From: a virus
Virus record (IMG/VR): IMGVR_UViG_3300042898_001429
Location: 1-64,000 of that record
Length of the DNA stretch: 64,000 nt
Reading direction: 5' to 3' (one strand)
Below the pieces are notes generated by a model, which did not search any database, was not told where the DNA came from, and worked only from the letters and a program-made list of their open reading frames with translations. A program made the position numbers and the translations under genes. Below are positions 47,492 through 55,981 of the stretch, one piece after another (position 1 is the first letter of the stretch; every line of letters begins with the position of its first letter).

Positions 47492-49180
47492 TTAGTTATC
47501 TTCGTCAGGATTACGACGCTGGGCGAACCTTGCACCGTAAGCCTTACTTACAATTTTATTTACGAGTTCCCCTTCAACGGCGCTTGCGGCACCGACTCCA
47601 GGAAGTGGCGAGGATGAATTCCCCGTCGTAGATACATTAGCACCTCCAGCAGAGGCTGGCTCAACACCACCACCGTCTGAAATCATGCCTGTAGCCAACA
47701 TAATTGCTTGCTGAATTTGAGCACGCATCATGTCCAAAGCGCCTTGGTCAATGGCATCGTCTTGAAGTTCTTCAAAGATTTCTGCCATCTTTTCATTGGG
47801 GAATTCTTCACCAAGAATACGCAAAGCGCCACGCTTAGATTCCAAACCAAGTTGCATCTTGGCTTGAACTTCGTTGAGTTTAATAAGTTGGTCAACGGGA
47901 AGAGGCTCAGGCCAATGAACCGTTGTTTGATAGGTTGTTGGGTCAAGAGGGTCCAATTGAGTCAATTGGTCAATCTCAGGCTGGGACGTCTTTGATGGGT
48001 CGTACACCAACATTTGTGGTTCAAAAACAGCCGCAGTACGAATGATGATTTCGTTAACACGCTCAAGACCCTTGGTAAAGTGAATCTTCTTCATGTTGAA
48101 ACGGTTCATCATTGGCTGGTACTGGATAGCCAATGCCACACCAGAGGTGTTAGAAATTGGTTGCATTTGACCAAGAGCAGTTTCAGGCACACCAGTAATC
48201 TCATGCATAGTGCGCTTAATTACTTGGATGTATTCCAAGGCACCAGACATCTCACCACGAGATTCAAGGTTGAATACGTTGGCATCTTTTGGAAGTCCAG
48301 CCCAAACCTTCTTAGGTCCACGCTCTAATTGAGAAGCCTTAGCACCAGTAATGATTGTTACAGGAGCGGCGTGGTAGTTGATGATGTCAGAAACTTCAAC
48401 CATCTTCTCATTGAGTTCACGGTTAAGAGGAATGATGTCCCAGATATCTGACTGACCCCATGGAGAAGAAGAGATAGTGACGTTAGGAATATGCACAACT
48501 GGAATTGTTCCCAAAGCATTGGGGTATTCGTCAATTAGTTCATCGTTGATGAACTGTTGTACAAGGTCATCAGAAAGGATTTCAGTAAAGGTATAAACCT
48601 GACGAGTTCCTTCAGGAGATGTACCCCAGAAGCGATACTTTAACTTAAAGCGAAGAAGTCGGTCACGGTCATGTGGGTGATACTCAGGGAAACAATGTGC
48701 TGGGTTCAACGGGATAACACGGATGCGACCAGTGTGGGGAATACCTACAGAGTCTGTGTACGGTTCTTCATAAGCAATCTTTACGAAGCAGTCGCCAGTA
48801 ACAGATGCCAACTGACCCATTTCCCACATAACATAATGCTTACTGTTGTGGATATCCCACACTTCATGCAAAAGGCTTGGGATGATAGCGCCATTTTGTT
48901 CAGGGCAACGAAACTGGACACTCTTACCAAAACAAAAGTTGGTGATGTAATCCGACATCGTGCGGGTGTAGTTCATGTAGAACTGTGATTCACCCATTTC
49001 ACGGCGATAAGACCAATGGTGACCAAGGTACCAAGCCCACGCAGATGCGTAACGGTTTAAGCGAGGACCATGTACTTCAAACTCTTCGTCAGCAAGTTCC
49101 ACCAAACCAAGTGGGGAAATCGCAACGGTGAGGTCGCTAGAAGACGCTCTATATGATGGGGACCAAAAATCAACTGCCAT
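47492..49180 (-). CDS. Portal protein (SPP1 gp6-like)
   Basis: A 562-residue portal. It has NRYASAWAWYLGHHWSYRREMGESQFYMNYTRTMSDYITNFCFGKSVQF, the typical portal wing start; the central VHIPNVTISSSPWGQSDIWDIIPLNRELNEKMVEVSDIINYHAAPVTIITGAKAS; and EITGVPETALGQMQPISNTSGVALAIQYQPMM. It forms the dodecameric ring through which DNA is packaged. It is followed by scaffold and capsid genes. Confidence 0.93.
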   Translation of the reverse strand: MAVDFWSPSYRASSSDLTVAISPLGLVELADEEFEVHGPRLNRYASAWAWYLGHHWSYRREMGESQFYMNYTRTMSDYITNFCFGKSVQFRCPEQNGAIIPSLLHEVWDIHNSKHYVMWEMGQLASVTGDCFVKIAYEEPYTDSVGIPHTGRIRVIPLNPAHCFPEYHPHDRDRLLRFKLKYRFWGTSPEGTRQVYTFTEILSDDLVQQFINDELIDEYPNALGTIPVVHIPNVTISSSPWGQSDIWDIIPLNRELNEKMVEVSDIINYHAAPVTIITGAKASQLERGPKKVWAGLPKDANVFNLESRGEMSGALEYIQVIKRTMHEITGVPETALGQMQPISNTSGVALAIQYQPMMNRFNMKKIHFTKGLERVNEIIIRTAAVFEPQMLVYDPSKTSQPEIDQLTQLDPLDPTTYQTTVHWPEPLPVDQLIKLNEVQAKMQLGLESKRGALRILGEEFPNEKMAEIFEELQDDAIDQGALDMMRAQIQQAIMLATGMISDGGGVEPASAGGANVSTTGNSSSPLPGVGAASAVEGELVNKIVSKAYGARFAQRRNPDEDN

Positions 49181-49224
49181 GTTGCATACACCTTACCATC
49201 AATACTGACAGTAACTAAAAGTGT

Positions 49225-49515
49225 TTAGGCTTTTGCTTTAGGAGCAGCCTTTTTAGCAGGCTGTTTCTTCTTCGCTACTTCAGCGGTTACTTCCTCAACA
49301 ATTTTAGGAAGTTCTACAGATGCCTTAGTAAGGAAGTTAGCCGTTCCTTTGTCACCAACAAGGGTGCTTGCATACGCAAGACCTGTGATAACAAGTGGCA
49401 TGATGGCGGCTTGTGCGCCTGGGTCAATGTTTGCCTTAGCAAGGAAATATGAAAGTGCGCCGACAGCGGCACCCTTTAGAGTCTGGTCTGCGACCTGTTG
49501 GTTCTTTGTAGCCAT
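49225..49515 (-). CDS. Small membrane-associated protein with Lys/Ala tail
   Basis: A 96-residue protein with a moderately hydrophobic section (LKGAAVGALSYFLAKANIDPGAQAAIMPLVITGLAYASTLVG, two short helices) and a basic C-terminus (KKKQPAKKAAPKAKA). It could be a holin-like protein or a membrane-anchored DNA-binding protein. It lies just upstream of the portal gene in the transcript. Function unresolved. Confidence 0.65.
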   Translation of the reverse strand: MATKNQQVADQTLKGAAVGALSYFLAKANIDPGAQAAIMPLVITGLAYASTLVGDKGTANFLTKASVELPKIVEEVTAEVAKKKQPAKKAAPKAKA

Positions 49516-49556
49516 GAGAATCTCCTGTATGGAATGTACCTAACAATGATACTACG

Positions 49557-49853
49557 TTATCGGTGAAGGTAGTTAATCTTTTTGACCATCCCCATTGGAA
49601 TCATGATTCCGTTTCCTGCGTGGGTGTCATTAATAAGAGAAACTAACTTGACGCACTCGGCGTCTTTATGCATGAGATACCCAACAGACAGAGATTTGGC
49701 TGGCTTTGACTTTTGAATTTCTTCAAGGCCAAACCAACCATTCTCAATGTCTGATGCATCCAACCAAAGGACTTCTACAAGAGGTGGTTTTTTAGGATTT
49801 GCTTTTCCAAACACTGCATTAACGAAGTCTTTGAAGTCTGGAAGAGAGGACAT
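49557..49853 (-). CDS. Hypothetical protein
   Basis: A 98-residue protein (MSSLPDFKDFVNAVFGKANPKKPPLVEVLWLDASDIENGWFGLEEIQ...) with the pattern of a small beta-barrel fold: VEVLWLDAS, SVGYLMHKDAECVKLVSLIN and GIMIPMGMVKKINYL. Proteins with the W.DA...GW...E and L..I pattern occur in many phages and have no known function. It lies after the metallophosphoesterase. Confidence 0.72.
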   Translation of the reverse strand: MSSLPDFKDFVNAVFGKANPKKPPLVEVLWLDASDIENGWFGLEEIQKSKPAKSLSVGYLMHKDAECVKLVSLINDTHAGNGIMIPMGMVKKINYLHR

Positions 49854-49858
49854 GACAC

Positions 49859-51007
49859 CTATTCTACACCTAGTAATTTGCCCTTATAAAACATGGTTCC
49901 ATCATGGATTGGGAGCATTTCAGGATGAAACGCACCGTCTCCTTCTTGGTAGTAAATAATCCCAAGACCTTGTTGCCAATCCTCTACACAAGTGATTGGG
50001 CGACCATCCAAGTCCATACCACCCTTGGTAGATGGCACCATACCGTCTACACGGGCTAGACAGCCAAAGGAGATAGCGGCAATGGTCTTAGGACCATCCC
50101 AGTCGCTCCGTGTGCGCTCTGCCCACTCACGGCGGTGGATATGCCCATAGACCACTGAGGACTTCTCTGTGCCTAGGTATTTGTGGGCTGTAGAGCCACC
50201 TGAAGCCACTTTGGTTCCGTGGATAATCTTGATGCGGTTATTTAGCCAAAACTGGCTGGCAGGGTACCCAGCAAAGTACTCCACCCCAAAGTCGTCAAAA
50301 CGGCACAGGAAGGGGATAGAGAGCACTGGGAAGGATGTAGGGGTATTACCCTGCTTCAAACCAAATGCGGCTTTAGCGTTGTCAATGATGTAGTTCGTAA
50401 GACGAATCTCATGGTTACCTTCCATCCAGATAATGCGAGCATAAGGAGCCGCATCTCTGATTTGGGCACACAACGTGGTTAGGTAATCAATTGTTGCTTG
50501 GGTAGTCAAAGAGAACGCAGGACTCAACCGATACTTTGACATCTCTGGAAGGTCAGCATTATCCCCGTTTAGGGCTACGATGTCAGGTTTTTCTGCTTTA
50601 ATAACTGCAAGTGCGTAGTCCATTGCAACTGGGTCGTGAGTACTAATCAGTTCCCCGCTTGCATCACGGAAGAACCCAGCCTGAATGTCAGGAAGCACAA
50701 CGCACTTCTTCCAAGTAGATACCGATTGTTTTACAGTAACTTTAGGAAGTTTAATTGCAGGACCTTGGTTAACAGGATTCCACTCAGGACCTTCTGCCCA
50801 CTTGGGGGAGAATTGGATAGCCGCAAGGTCATGAATCTGTGCTTCACCATCTTGGTCTTTTGTTAAAGATTGGTAGAGGCTGACACGTTTTACAGAACCA
50901 ATTTCATTGATGTCAATGTTTTGTCGGTCAAGGATTTCAACTAACTTACCAAGTGCTTGCGCTTTGGACTCGGGTGGTGTGGACAACTTATCTGCTAATT
51001 CGCTCAC
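49859..51007 (-). CDS. Metallophosphoesterase (calcineurin-like)
   Basis: The 382-residue protein has the metallophosphoesterase motifs: VVLPDIQAGF (Asp), ALNGDNADLP (GDxxD), WMEGNHEIR (GNHE), KIIHGTKV (His) and VYGHIHRREWAER (GHxH). Enzymes of this fold hydrolyse phosphodiesters in nucleotides, DNA or proteins. The substrate here is unknown. The start is a GTG with GGAG upstream; it overlaps the HTH gene by 20 bases. Phages often keep such an enzyme beside terminase or head genes. Confidence 0.9.
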   Translation of the reverse strand: MSELADKLSTPPESKAQALGKLVEILDRQNIDINEIGSVKRVSLYQSLTKDQDGEAQIHDLAAIQFSPKWAEGPEWNPVNQGPAIKLPKVTVKQSVSTWKKCVVLPDIQAGFFRDASGELISTHDPVAMDYALAVIKAEKPDIVALNGDNADLPEMSKYRLSPAFSLTTQATIDYLTTLCAQIRDAAPYARIIWMEGNHEIRLTNYIIDNAKAAFGLKQGNTPTSFPVLSIPFLCRFDDFGVEYFAGYPASQFWLNNRIKIIHGTKVASGGSTAHKYLGTEKSSVVYGHIHRREWAERTRSDWDGPKTIAAISFGCLARVDGMVPSTKGGMDLDGRPITCVEDWQQGLGIIYYQEGDGAFHPEMLPIHDGTMFYKGKLLGVE

Positions 51008-51272
51008 AAGAGCACTCCTTGTTTACGTGACGTTGCACAGTGCTTACACTTACAAAATGACCAAAAGAATCTAGTACTTTAGATAGCCACGAAGCGCTGA
51101 ACTTCTTTGATTTTCCCATTCCAGCATCTTGACGGATTCCATCAACTGCTCTATCTAGGGCTTCTTTTTCCTCATTACTGAGGATGTCACGTATTTGGGT
51201 GAACTTACACAGTAAGTTATCGCCCTGTACACGAGGAGTTGTTAACGCCTCTACAAGTGAATTGGGTTCCAC
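50988..51272 (-). CDS. DNA-binding protein, HTH-like
   Basis: A 94-residue protein with a C-terminal HTH: SASWLSKVLDSFGHFVSVSTVQRHVNKECSC. The recognition helix follows the turn FVSVS. It is paired with the metallophosphoesterase. In other phages similar proteins lie here and might be small terminase-like or regulatory, but the large terminase is encoded several genes earlier. The GTG start has AGAAGG 7 bases upstream and a good promoter nearby. Confidence 0.72.
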   Translation of the reverse strand: MEPNSLVEALTTPRVQGDNLLCKFTQIRDILSNEEKEALDRAVDGIRQDAGMGKSKKFSASWLSKVLDSFGHFVSVSTVQRHVNKECSCERISR

Positions 51273-51290
51273 TGCTAGTCCTTCTGTTAG

Positions 51291-51312
51291 TGTGGTTTAT
51301 TCACAAACCACA
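51291..51312 (-). other. Hairpin at predicted transcript start
   Basis: An 8-bp perfect stem (TGTGGTTT/AAACCACA, 6-base loop) begins about where transcription from the promoter at 51318-51347 should start. A hairpin at the very 5' end of an mRNA often protects it from RNases; it could also be an operator. Confidence 0.5.
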
Positions 51313-51317
51313 TCACC

Positions 51318-51347
51318 AACATACTACCATCCCAATCAGGTTGTCAA
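51318..51347 (-). promoter_or_regulatory. Strong sigma-70-type promoter candidate
   Basis: TTGACA (51347-51342), identical to the -35 consensus, is separated by 18 bases from TATGTT (51323-51318), which fits TANNNT. The -35 box abuts the stop codon of the upstream gene. It would drive the HTH/metallophosphoesterase, portal, scaffold and capsid genes. The spacer is one base longer than ideal. Confidence 0.65.
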
Positions 51348-51548
51348 CTATTGTTTATCTACATGCCAATCAATATGGTCGTTAAGGCGGTCCCCAACTT
51401 TATCCACGCTATTTTGCACTTTATCTAACCTCTGCATTACTTGACCGTGGTCAAGAGAGTTAGTCTTCTTCATTGCTTTAAACTCTTTAATTGAAAAACC
51501 AAAGGTTGTTATTACTGCAACAATAATGGTGGCAAGTGCGGGGTCCAT
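51348..51548 (-). CDS. Small membrane-anchored coiled-coil protein (holin-like, DUF2746-like)
   Basis: A 66-residue protein: one hydrophobic helix at the start (ALATIIVAVITTFGFSI), then a polar coiled coil ending NDHIDWHVDKQ. It recalls actinophage DUF2746 proteins, which are membrane-anchored and linked with lysis. N-out single-pass topology is likely. It ends directly before the promoter at 51318-51347. Confidence 0.65.
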   Translation of the reverse strand: MDPALATIIVAVITTFGFSIKEFKAMKKTNSLDHGQVMQRLDKVQNSVDKVGDRLNDHIDWHVDKQ

Positions 51549-51551
51549 GGG

Positions 51552-52301
51552 TCAACGACCCCTCCGACGAATATCTACAGCACGAGGGTTGCCACGACGT
51601 GGATGACCCATTTCTTTCCAAGAAAGCCATGTAGCGGCTTGTAGTTGGTTAGGAAGAAGCCCTGCTTTGTTTGCGGCGGCACGACCAGCATCAGCAAAAG
51701 TGTTGTAACGCCCCATAGCACCCAAACCTCTGTCTGCTGTCTGCCAAGGCATCTTTAAACCAGCACTTGAGTCTGCGTCATGTGTATCTGAAACATATGC
51801 CTCTTCATCAAGAGGATTTATAATAGTTTTAGTAAAATTATAAGTTTTTAAGTCTTTTGGAAGAACATCACTCCAATGTTCTCCTTCAGCAATCCGTGTT
51901 GCGGCTTCAACTTGTGCACCCGTAGCCTTACCTAACGGCACACCCGTTTTAAAGAATTGGTCAGCACTACGTACATTTTGAGTCCATTCAGTACCACGAC
52001 TACTAAGTGCGCCAATCACACCAGCAGCCTTTTCAACATCAGGGTGAATTGCCTGTGCGATACGGTGAGCGGTTGGGTACCAATTCATACCACGTTCTAC
52101 TTGGTCAGAGGTTGCTATACGTAAAGCATTTCTCTTGTTGTGAACCATATTGCCAAACTGACCAGTTGACATACGCATGTCTTCAGGAACCGTCGTGTCA
52201 GAAGAGGCTTGACGAATGGGGATTTTGTCTGTCCCAGGTTGGCGTTCAACAAAGCGAAAGCCTTTGTCTTTAAGGTACTGGGGGTACTCTACATCTCCCA
52301 T
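51552..52301 (-). CDS. Hypothetical actinophage protein (DUF7178-like)
   Basis: A 249-residue protein with HNKRNALRIATSDQVERGMNWYPTAHRIAQAIHPDVEKAAGVIGALSSRGTEWTQNVRSADQFF in the middle and AGLLPNQLQAATWLSWKE near the end. It resembles DUF7178-type proteins of actinophages, but the functional role is unknown. The WYPTAH and ALSSRGTEW segments look like conserved motifs of a helical domain. It is located next to terminase genes, so a head or packaging role is possible. Confidence 0.65.
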   Translation of the reverse strand: MGDVEYPQYLKDKGFRFVERQPGTDKIPIRQASSDTTVPEDMRMSTGQFGNMVHNKRNALRIATSDQVERGMNWYPTAHRIAQAIHPDVEKAAGVIGALSSRGTEWTQNVRSADQFFKTGVPLGKATGAQVEAATRIAEGEHWSDVLPKDLKTYNFTKTIINPLDEEAYVSDTHDADSSAGLKMPWQTADRGLGAMGRYNTFADAGRAAANKAGLLPNQLQAATWLSWKEMGHPRRGNPRAVDIRRRGR

Positions 52302-52303
52302 AT

Positions 52304-52837
52304 TTACCCTTGAGAGTATCGGAGTTGGCGCTTAGCGGATGTCTCTGCATTTCCACGGTTGTCTTGGCGATAAGCCTCTTTACCAGCACCACGGAACTTG
52401 CCAGCGCTTTCACGACGCTTGTGCTCATCCGCACCATTACCTATGTCGGTAGACCGACGTGCTTCTTTAAAGGTTTGTGGCTTAAAATCATCCATAGGGT
52501 CAGTGAATACTTCACCAGTACCCTCCATGGTCTTTTGTTTGAATGTCTGTGCCTGTGAACCACGGCGTTGTGGGACGTATTTATTACGCATGCCGCTATC
52601 TTCATAACTTGGTGTAGCACGTGCCGCATGGAAAGAAGACCTACGAGAACGACCAACGTCAAATTTATAAGTACCTAATGCACCTGCGTACACAGGAGAA
52701 ATAGGTAGACCAGAGACGGTTGAAGTAATAGAAGGTAAACCTACCTTCTGTACGTCTTGTTCTCCGCTATCTCCAGTGGTAGGGGCACCACTATCTCCCG
52801 TGACAGGGGCACCACTTGATGGAGCGCCCGCTTCCAC
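52304..52837 (-). CDS. Hypothetical disordered protein near terminase
   Basis: A 177-residue hydrophilic protein (starts as GTG EAGAPSSGAPVTGDSG), Ser/Gly/Thr-rich at its start and Arg/Lys-rich afterwards. It looks disordered and may be virion-internal or a terminase helper; no motif supports a function. It abuts its neighbours with short gaps. Confidence 0.65.
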   Translation of the reverse strand: MEAGAPSSGAPVTGDSGAPTTGDSGEQDVQKVGLPSITSTVSGLPISPVYAGALGTYKFDVGRSRRSSFHAARATPSYEDSGMRNKYVPQRRGSQAQTFKQKTMEGTGEVFTDPMDDFKPQTFKEARRSTDIGNGADEHKRRESAGKFRGAGKEAYRQDNRGNAETSAKRQLRYSQG

Positions 52838-52840
52838 TAT

Positions 52841-53239
52841 TTAGTCGTTTACGACAGTTGGGTTTGGACGGTTCATGTGAGCGCCTGTATTGAAGGCATA
52901 CTCAAACTGTGGCATCGCATCGCCACTCATGGCACCCTGTACGAAGTCTGACAATACTGTCGGTGCTTCAATCCAAGATGCTGAACCAACGTGAGCACGC
53001 TCACGCATGGTGTCCATTGCATGCTTGTACTGTGATTCAGGGTTGGTATGGGATGAACGACCAAGTGGTTGGGTGTCCATGTACGCTCCCTGAGCGAAGT
53101 CATGAGGGACATCGGTGTCGGTTGCGACACCCTCTTCAAAACGAAGAGGTCCCTTATTGCCAGGGATGCTAGGGGCAAAGTTACGCTCAAAGACGTTTAC
53201 GCCTTTTTCTGGGAACATTGGGTTAGGTGCTACGGTCAC
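52841..53239 (-). CDS. Hypothetical protein near terminase
   Basis: A 132-residue protein (MTVAPNPMFPEKGVNVF...) with Pro/Asn/Gly/Asp-rich polar sequence. The GTG at 53239 is chosen because GGAGG precedes it by 5 bases; a TTG further upstream would lack this. No domain recognised. It lies in the transcript after the large terminase and before several other small proteins. Confidence 0.68.
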   Translation of the reverse strand: MTVAPNPMFPEKGVNVFERNFAPSIPGNKGPLRFEEGVATDTDVPHDFAQGAYMDTQPLGRSSHTNPESQYKHAMDTMRERAHVGSASWIEAPTVLSDFVQGAMSGDAMPQFEYAFNTGAHMNRPNPTVVND

Positions 53240-53297
53240 GTAATCCTCCAAATAGGAATGTTGGTATCTTTACAACTTTACACTATTTTAAAGGTTC

Positions 53298-54860
53298 TCA
53301 CCTAAAGAATGGGTTTTCAGCCACCATAATTTGGGGCATCGTATCTTGGATAGTCATATGGCAAGCGATAGCCAAAGAGTCAGGGTAGTCGTCAAACGCA
53401 CCCTTCTCATTTGGCGCAGCGGCTAATAGATACGGGCCTTTATAGACTTTTTCAAGGTCAGCCATCTGTTGATTAAAACGCTTCCAAGTACGGGTACGGC
53501 GTGCCTTACTGTGTCCAGGAATGATTAATTGTTCACGCTGAATAAGTTCAGTTAAATGCACCCAGCGCTCGTTTTGAGCCTTTGAATCAGAAGATATAGA
53601 CAAGACTTCAATATCAGGAAGTAGAACCTGTAGGCGCTCTGCTACAGCCCCTCCTACGCCTTGGGCGTCCACCCCAATACGCAGACAATCATAATTTCTA
53701 ATAAAATCAATAATTTCAAAATATTGAGACTCCCACTCTTCGTTGTTAATCTCAAGCCAGTTAAGAATACGGTGCTCATAGAACCCGAATGGGTCTGGGT
53801 GGTCCCAGTCAACCCAGAGCACGGTGACCACAGTGGAGTCGTTGGCACGTGCCACGTCAATCCCGACTACAACAGGAGTACGCCACCACTGTTTAACCAA
53901 GCCCATGGATGTGTCGTAGAGGCGCTCCATGCGCTCTTCTGTAACAAACATACCCTTTTCCAAAATCCACTTATTGCAGTAGGACATCTGGAATTCATCA
54001 GAGTCTTCACCAATACGTAGTTTTTCTTTAGCAATAAACTTTTCGTAGTTAGTGTTGTACTTAGCGGCTGTGCGCCAGTCATATTCAAAGTGGGCACGGC
54101 GAATCTTTCTACCGCTAATCTCACGCCTCTTGTTGAACTGAATGGCTTTATAGAAATAGCACTTGTTACGGGTTGCAGTACCCGTTAAACAAATAGAACC
54201 GTTGTTGAACGCCAACATGGGTTTAATTGACTTGTTAATCATGAACTCGTCGGCTTCCTGAGCCTCGTCAATAAGGACGAAGTGGTAGGTCTTAGACTCA
54301 ATCTTTGCCTTGGGGTTACAAGTTTGCATACGGCAGATTGACCCAGAGTGCTTGAGGGTGATAATACGTCCTCTACCACGAGTACCACCTGATGTGGCTT
54401 TGTCATCAATCTCGGGGTCTAACAAGAAGTTAAGGGCGTGGTCACTAGACAGTTTGCTGACAATACGCCCAAAGACGGTTTCAGCCTGCTCTTCAACGGG
54501 TGCAAATACTCCAACCCAAAAGCCTTTATCAAACTTGCTCAACCATGTTGGGTAGATAGGAGCCAACTTAGGAAGAATGACCATCATGCCTGCAAGGACA
54601 TTAGAAAGGACCTCGGACTTACCCGACTGGCGGGTAGCCACCACAGTGATTTCCTCACCGTCTCCTAAGACAATTGACTCAATAATCCTGTAGGCAATAG
54701 GGACTTGGTAGGGAAAGAGGGTTACGTCACAAAACTCTTCTACAAATAGAATAAGTTTCTTTACAAGAGTGTCTAGAAACTCTGAGGAGGTTTCGTCAAG
54801 TTCCTCTACGTATTCTTCTGGTAGTTCTAGTTGCTCTATTTGTTCTTCGTCTGTTATCAC
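53298..54860 (-). CDS. terL: Terminase large subunit
   Basis: The 520-residue product has the packaging-ATPase Walker A VVATRQSGKSEVLS (residues ~73-86), Walker B VLIDEAQEADE, motif III LTGTATRNKC, and the nuclease acidic residues in VVGIDVARANDSTVV, RIGVDAQGVGG and DDYPDSLAIA. It pumps DNA into the prohead and cuts concatemers. No small terminase was identified nearby with confidence; the 70-residue protein encoded before it is a possible partner. Confidence 0.95.
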   Translation of the reverse strand: MITDEEQIEQLELPEEYVEELDETSSEFLDTLVKKLILFVEEFCDVTLFPYQVPIAYRIIESIVLGDGEEITVVATRQSGKSEVLSNVLAGMMVILPKLAPIYPTWLSKFDKGFWVGVFAPVEEQAETVFGRIVSKLSSDHALNFLLDPEIDDKATSGGTRGRGRIITLKHSGSICRMQTCNPKAKIESKTYHFVLIDEAQEADEFMINKSIKPMLAFNNGSICLTGTATRNKCYFYKAIQFNKRREISGRKIRRAHFEYDWRTAAKYNTNYEKFIAKEKLRIGEDSDEFQMSYCNKWILEKGMFVTEERMERLYDTSMGLVKQWWRTPVVVGIDVARANDSTVVTVLWVDWDHPDPFGFYEHRILNWLEINNEEWESQYFEIIDFIRNYDCLRIGVDAQGVGGAVAERLQVLLPDIEVLSISSDSKAQNERWVHLTELIQREQLIIPGHSKARRTRTWKRFNQQMADLEKVYKGPYLLAAAPNEKGAFDDYPDSLAIACHMTIQDTMPQIMVAENPFFR

Positions 54861-54875
54861 AATATTAATTCTAGA

Positions 54876-55088
54876 CTAACTGCGTCGGTCTAACTCTTCC
54901 CAAATAGAATTGAGGATAGTGAGGGACTCAGAAACAAGGTCACTGCTTCCTTTGCGAAAACGCCACTCATCAAATTGGCTACAGAAGTTCATCAACGATG
55001 AGTCCATCCACCCAACAAGGGCATCAGTCTCCATCTTGGTTACACGGCTAGTTGCTTTTTCTTTAAGTTCTTTATTCCAGAAGCGCAT
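54876..55088 (-). CDS. Small hypothetical protein before terminase
   Basis: A 70-residue protein (MRFWNKELKEKATSRVTKMETDALVGWMDSSLMNFCSQFDEWRF...) that looks fully helical. Short proteins of this type precede terL in some phages and may assist it. No DNA-binding motif is seen. It overlaps the upstream gene by a single base. Confidence 0.68.
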   Translation of the reverse strand: MRFWNKELKEKATSRVTKMETDALVGWMDSSLMNFCSQFDEWRFRKGSSDLVSESLTILNSIWEELDRRS

Positions 55089-55498
55089 TACCAGTTTCCA
55101 ATATCTGTGGGTCGTGTGTCCATAAACCTAGCACCAAGAACTCCGAGTTCAGCATCTTGCTCAGTCTTATATTTGACTTTTTTACAGATGCCTATTTGAA
55201 ATGATTTTTTAAATAAAGATAGTTGGATACCTTTCCCTGTGCGCCACGGGGAGTCAGTTTCTAACATAAAGCCAGAACCTACATAGAGCCTTTGAGTCTT
55301 TTCGTAGTCTCTGGTAATCCAATAGACAGGTCCAACACCTTGGACGCTGTTTGCGGTGTCTTTAAATATAAAGTATCCGAATAGGGCTATTCCAAGAAAA
55401 CCTGGGATAAAAGAAAAGATAGTGAGGGCTATAGATAGAATAAAACAAACTAAAGACCAGTATGAGGCTACTTTTTTAAAGTGAGAAAACAGACGGGT
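55088..55498 (-). CDS. Membrane-associated hypothetical protein
   Basis: A 136-residue protein with two hydrophobic helices at its start (SYWSLVCFILSIALTIFSFIPGFLGIALFGYFIF), then a beta-rich polar domain (VGPVYWITRDYEKTQRLYVGSGFM...). The ATG at 55498 overlaps the upstream gene; a longer in-frame ATG exists at 55540. It may anchor in the host membrane and take part in lysis or exclusion; function unknown. Confidence 0.68.
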   Translation of the reverse strand, partial: TRLFSHFKKVASYWSLVCFILSIALTIFSFIPGFLGIALFGYFIFKDTANSVQGVGPVYWITRDYEKTQRLYVGSGFMLETDSPWRTGKGIQLSLFKKSFQIGICKKVKYKTEQDAELGVLGARFMDTRPTDIGNW

Positions 55499-55964
55499 CA
55501 TTAATCTTTTTGTAGTTGTAATCACGAGTCCATGCCTCAATGGTTTGCCCTTTTGAATTTGTATTCAGAAAATCTAGATATACCGATGGGGGCATATCAG
55601 TGTATTCATAAATTTCTTGTGTTTTCTTTTTACCATTTTTGCGAGTTCCGCCAAATTGTACATACGCCGTACCAGTTAAGCCCGTCATTCTGTTAGGCAC
55701 AAAACGATGTTTAATAACACGAGTACTTAGTTCTGGACCTTGGTAGTAGTCAGGCTCTGGGATTGAGATAACTGTTTTAGTATCAAACAAAGAAGTATAT
55801 TCTTGGTTAGATTCTTCAATCTGCTCTTGAAATTGCTTACCTTTATCAGAAAAGCCACCACCTGTCAGCCATGACGGGGTAGGGCTATCTGTTTCAATGT
55901 CATTCCAATTCTTACGAAGACGTTCACGTCCTGCTGGTTGGATTCCTGCTGGTTTACGAGGCAT
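55476..55964 (-). CDS. KTSC-domain-like hypothetical protein
   Basis: A 162-residue protein. The C-terminal half has TGTAYVQFGGTRKNGKKKTQEIYEYTDMPPSVYLDFLNTNSKGQTIEAWTRDYNYKKI, the pattern of KTSC domains (beta strands, Y-x-Y, then VxxxFxxAxSKGxxxN). KTSC proteins are widespread in phages and of uncertain function; some are fused to RNA-binding domains. It starts between the endolysin gene and the membrane protein. Confidence 0.72.
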   Translation of the reverse strand: MPRKPAGIQPAGRERLRKNWNDIETDSPTPSWLTGGGFSDKGKQFQEQIEESNQEYTSLFDTKTVISIPEPDYYQGPELSTRVIKHRFVPNRMTGLTGTAYVQFGGTRKNGKKKTQEIYEYTDMPPSVYLDFLNTNSKGQTIEAWTRDYNYKKINDPSVFSL

Positions 55965-55981
55965 CTGTTTAGCCTACCGTA

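Noticed and set aside
49225-49515. Certain assignment of one holin
   Set aside because: At least five small membrane proteins exist (25676, 26163, 27626, 49225, 51348 starts). None lies next to the endolysin with decisive features, so all are only candidates.
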